A DNA stretch of 8,655 bases, from positions 1 to 8,655 of the forward strand of contig URCP01000111.1 in assembly GCA_900546315.1 (NCBI GenBank), given 5' to 3'. Below, piece by piece: positions 6,233-8,655 of this stretch (its first letter is position 1; each line of letters opens with the position of its first letter). Below the pieces are notes generated by a model, which searched no databases, was not told the DNA's origin, and saw only the letters and a list, made by a program, of their open reading frames with translations. The stretch comes from an uncultured Eubacteriales bacterium (GTDB lineage Bacteria; Bacillota; Clostridia; Oscillospirales; CAG-272). A program made the position numbers and the translations under genes.

Positions 6233-7474
6233 ATGAACGGCAATGGGAATACTGAAAACACAGAGAGAGATGGTGAGGGCGGAAATAAGACTTTCCGCCT
6301 GCCGACGGTCATTGTCTTCATGGTCATCGGACTTGCCGCGGGCATCATTTCGGCGCTTGATCCGATAGGAGCCGGAGGCGCTCCGTTTTCGGTGATCGGG
6401 GCGGCAATGATCTGTTCTCTCGCGCTTGCCTCCGGGGAAAAGCGCGAGAGGGCGGCGCTCGTCTTCTCGTGCGGAGCGGCGGCGTTTCTTGTGTCGCTTA
6501 TAGTCCTCGCGGCGGGCGGCAGGGAGTTCGTGTCCGCTATGGCATCGGCGCTTTTCGCTCTTCTTCCGACCGCCTTGGCGCTCCCGATATATCTGACGGT
6601 CAGAGGAAAGAGCGGCCGCGCGGTGTCGATCGGCGCCGCCGCCGTTGCCTCGACGCTTCTGCTCATAGTTGTCTTTTCTCTGAGGATATACGCTCTGCGC
6701 GGCGCTTTTGATATTCAGACGATAAAAAACGTCATCGACGAGTGCTTTGAGCCGTTAAGAAAAACGCTGTCGGAACTCAGCTTCACGACGGTCGGCGGCG
6801 GACAGGCGATATTCTCTGAGAGCGATATCGAAAAGATGATATACAGTGTGGAGGTGCTCCTTCCAGGTACTCTCGCGGCGATGATGATCGTCATGTCGTA
6901 TCTCACGACGGTCGGTATGCGCCTTATCGCGAAAACGTTCGATGTCGATCTTGGTCTGCCGGTCACGCACTGCCTTGTCGTGCGGCGTCTGCCGGTCATG
7001 TCCGGGGAAAAGACGGGGAATGCTCCTCAGAATGAGCGTCCGGAAGACGCGGATGACGACAGAAACGAAAAAAAGTCCGGGATTCCCGAGATCGGGGTCA
7101 GGACCGAGATATCCTACCGCACCGTCAGATGGCGGATAGAGCTCGACAGCGTGTCTGCTGTGATTTTCATTGTCGCGTATTTCTTCGCGGTGCTGTTCGG
7201 GTCTTCAGACGGGGAGACGACGCTTCCGCTCACGGCGGCGGCTCAGAATCTCATTGTCATTCTGACTCCGGGATTTGTCTACGCCGGGATACGCGAGGTG
7301 TTCAGACCTTCATCGCTCGGCGCTAAAGGGTGTTTGTTCGGGGCGCTTGCGCTTGTGCTCACCTTTGTGAATCCGATGTCGGTCGCGCTGCTGTTCTCAG
7401 TGGTCGGCGTGACGACGGTGCTCCGCGAGAACCACACGAGAAAAATGATCAGGAATAACAACAGAAAGGACTGA
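6233..7474 (+). CDS. yybS: YybS-like (DUF2232) polytopic membrane protein
   Basis: A 413-residue integral membrane protein of unknown biochemical role, encoded directly upstream of gdpP as yybS is in Bacillus and many Firmicutes. Hydrophobic segments are at about 23-42, 50-67, 74-95, 98-122, 130-154, 207-227, 307-323, 331-351, and a long one or a pair at about 365-397. The N-terminal 20 residues are polar and rich in Asn, Gly and Glu. Between the fifth and sixth segments is an amphipathic stretch (about 156-205). Between the sixth and seventh is a long charged, acidic loop (about 255-292, with EDADDDRNEKK). It is longer than Bacillus YybS (about 309 residues), and that loop explains part of the difference. 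The WRIELD motif (300-305) before segment seven fits the family pattern as I remember it. The call rests on topology and gene order more than on diagnostic residues. The start at 6233 is chosen from promoter and ribosome-site positions; ATG 6227 is the main alternative. Confidence 0.68.
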   Translation: MNGNGNTENTERDGEGGNKTFRLPTVIVFMVIGLAAGIISALDPIGAGGAPFSVIGAAMICSLALASGEKRERAALVFSCGAAAFLVSLIVLAAGGREFVSAMASALFALLPTALALPIYLTVRGKSGRAVSIGAAAVASTLLLIVVFSLRIYALRGAFDIQTIKNVIDECFEPLRKTLSELSFTTVGGGQAIFSESDIEKMIYSVEVLLPGTLAAMMIVMSYLTTVGMRLIAKTFDVDLGLPVTHCLVVRRLPVMSGEKTGNAPQNERPEDADDDRNEKKSGIPEIGVRTEISYRTVRWRIELDSVSAVIFIVAYFFAVLFGSSDGETTLPLTAAAQNLIVILTPGFVYAGIREVFRPSSLGAKGCLFGALALVLTFVNPMSVALLFSVVGVTTVLRENHTRKMIRNNNRKD

Positions 7475-7484
7475 GTCCGGATTG
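7463..7484 (+). promoter_or_regulatory. gdpP ribosome binding site and TTG start, overlapping the yybS end
   Basis: AGAAAGGA (7463-7470) lies inside the last codons of yybS, 11 bases before a TTG start at 7482. GGAC (7468-7471) can pair with GTCC (7475-7478) around TGA, which is the yybS stop codon. A small hairpin would thus mask part of the ribosome site, and ribosomes finishing yybS would open it. This suggests translational coupling (inference). No ATG in frame lies nearby. Confidence 0.55.
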
Positions 7485-8655
7485 AACAACAAGCATGGCA
7501 AGAAAGTCTATAAGATATCCTGGCGGCTCGTGACCGCCGTGGCGGTCGCGGTGTTCTTCTTTATACTCTACGCGGTTATAACATCTGTCTCGTCTCTCGA
7601 TCCTTTTGTGACCGGGGCGGTCATGACGGCGTGCCTTGTTCTCGCTGAGTTCTTCGCGTCGAGGCTTTACGGATTCTTCAGCTTCCGCGTGGCGGGACCG
7701 GACGACGAGAAGCTCTCGCCGGTGCTCGGGAGCATCACTCTCGATTTCATACTGAAGCTGTATATGCCTGTCGTCATCTGCGACGAGTCCGGACGGATAA
7801 TATGGTACAACAGCGCGTTTACTAAGATAGCGAATCCGCGCGAGGTGCTGTACGCGAAATATATCGACAGCGTCTGCGACGTGACGATCGATAAGATACT
7901 CGCCGACACGATGTCGATCCCCGAGAGCCTCGGCGATCAGGACGCGTCCGATAACGAGGACGGCGTGACGGCTCTGGCTTATGACCGCATCTTCCGTATA
8001 AAGGGCTACAATATAACCTCGCAGGGCAAGAAGTATATAATCACCGTCTGGAACGAGCGCACAGAACTCCAGAGGCTCGCGGCGCGTCTCGCGGATGAGG
8101 AGACGATCATCGCTTATGTGATGATAGACAACCTCGACGAGCTGATGCAGTTCGTGCAGGAAAAGTACCGCGCGGCGTCTGCGGAGGTTGAGGCGATACT
8201 CAAGCAGTGGGCGGATTCTGTCGGCGGAATACTCAAGGAATACGAGAGGGATAAGTTCATTTTCCTTTTTGAAGCGAGGTATCTCGATGAATTCATCGAG
8301 AGAAAGTTCGATATTCTCGACCGCATCCGCGAGGTGCGTATCGGCGAGGGAAGTATGCCGGTGACAGTGTCTATCGGCATATCGCGGGTCCGCGGAACTC
8401 TCGCGGACAAGGATCATGACGCGCACGCGTCGCTCGATCTCGCTCTTCAGCGCGGCGGCGATCAGGTTGTTGTCAAGAACGCGCATAACACAGAGTTCTA
8501 TGGCGGTCGTACAAAAACCGTTCAGAAGCGCACGAAGGTCAGGGCGAGGGTTATCGCAAGCGAGCTGACTCTGCATATGGCGAAGGCGCGCAATGTGCTC
8601 ATTATGGGGCATCGGAACCCGGATTACGATTCGATAGGAGCCTGTGTCGGCGTCG
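7482..8655 (+). CDS. gdpP: GdpP, cyclic-di-AMP phosphodiesterase (C-terminus cut off by window edge)
   Basis: GdpP degrades the second messenger c-di-AMP to pApA at the cytoplasmic membrane, affecting potassium homeostasis and cell-wall stress. 391 residues are visible of a family usually about 650-680 long. Two transmembrane helices (about 14-34 and 40-63) are followed by a PAS-like domain at about 92-190 (MPVVICDESGRIIWYNSAF). A degenerate GGDEF domain spans about 205-333; YERDKFIFLF stands where catalytic GGDEF would be, and the hallmark RGGDQVVVK is at 324-332. The family linker EFYGGRTKTVQKRTKVRAR (338-356) follows. The DHH domain begins with VLIMGHRNPDYDSIGA (372-387), where H377, D381 and D383 are the first metal ligands. 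The DHH motif itself and DHHA1 lie beyond the edge. It starts with TTG 7 bases after the yybS stop and shares its promoter. The reading frame stays open to the last base, with no frameshift seen. Confidence 0.96.
   Translation, partial: MNNKHGKKVYKISWRLVTAVAVAVFFFILYAVITSVSSLDPFVTGAVMTACLVLAEFFASRLYGFFSFRVAGPDDEKLSPVLGSITLDFILKLYMPVVICDESGRIIWYNSAFTKIANPREVLYAKYIDSVCDVTIDKILADTMSIPESLGDQDASDNEDGVTALAYDRIFRIKGYNITSQGKKYIITVWNERTELQRLAARLADEETIIAYVMIDNLDELMQFVQEKYRAASAEVEAILKQWADSVGGILKEYERDKFIFLFEARYLDEFIERKFDILDRIREVRIGEGSMPVTVSIGISRVRGTLADKDHDAHASLDLALQRGGDQVVVKNAHNTEFYGGRTKTVQKRTKVRARVIASELTLHMAKARNVLIMGHRNPDYDSIGACVGV

Noticed and set aside
7449..8612. A 387-codon open frame on the minus strand opposite gdpP
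   Set aside because: It is antisense to GdpP, which has clear domain motifs. The Arg/His-rich composition is typical of a shadow of GC-biased codons.

Overview
The window looks like a chromosomal segment from a spore-former-related member of the Clostridia, probably a gut lineage with moderately high GC. The evidence is a Spo0A-type DNA-binding domain, the linked pair of a YybS-like (DUF2232) membrane protein and the c-di-AMP phosphodiesterase GdpP, three sigma-A promoters of Firmicutes type, GAGGT/AAAGG ribosome binding sites and a clostridial style of large sigma factor. This placement is inference from gene content. No species can be named from the sequence alone.

Layout, all on the + strand. 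Bases 1-336 are the 3' end of a 23S rRNA gene, with the sarcin-ricin loop at 91-104. A hairpin-forming repeat, a pyrimidine tract and a strong intrinsic terminator (419-453) follow, and no 5S rRNA lies between. Next comes an ECF-like sigma factor with a large C-terminal extension (533-2203) and its own terminator. A Spo0A-like transcription factor with a degenerate receiver half (2444-3286) has an extended -10 promoter. A cytosolic glycoside hydrolase family 2 enzyme (3429-6044) has a perfect-consensus promoter, a compound 5'-UTR hairpin and a strong terminator. Last is a yybS-gdpP pair (6233-7474 and 7482 to the window end) read from one promoter, with gdpP cut off at the start of its DHH catalytic domain.

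The genes form four transcription units after the rRNA rather than one pathway. Two are regulators of unknown regulon: a sigma factor that seems to carry its own sensing or regulatory module in place of a neighbouring anti-sigma factor, and a Spo0A-type DNA binder that has lost the phosphorylation site. The GH2 enzyme stands alone without a transporter. The yybS-gdpP unit is conserved Firmicutes housekeeping, controlling c-di-AMP turnover at the membrane. Known neighbours in other Firmicutes (rplI, dnaB/dnaC) would be expected just beyond the right edge.

The most interesting items are the Cys-rich pseudo-receiver Spo0A paralogue with a near 0A-box inside its own promoter, the sigma factor with a winged-helix plus about 295 residues of unassigned sequence, and the paired ATACC/GGTAT inverted repeats flanking the GH2 promoter.
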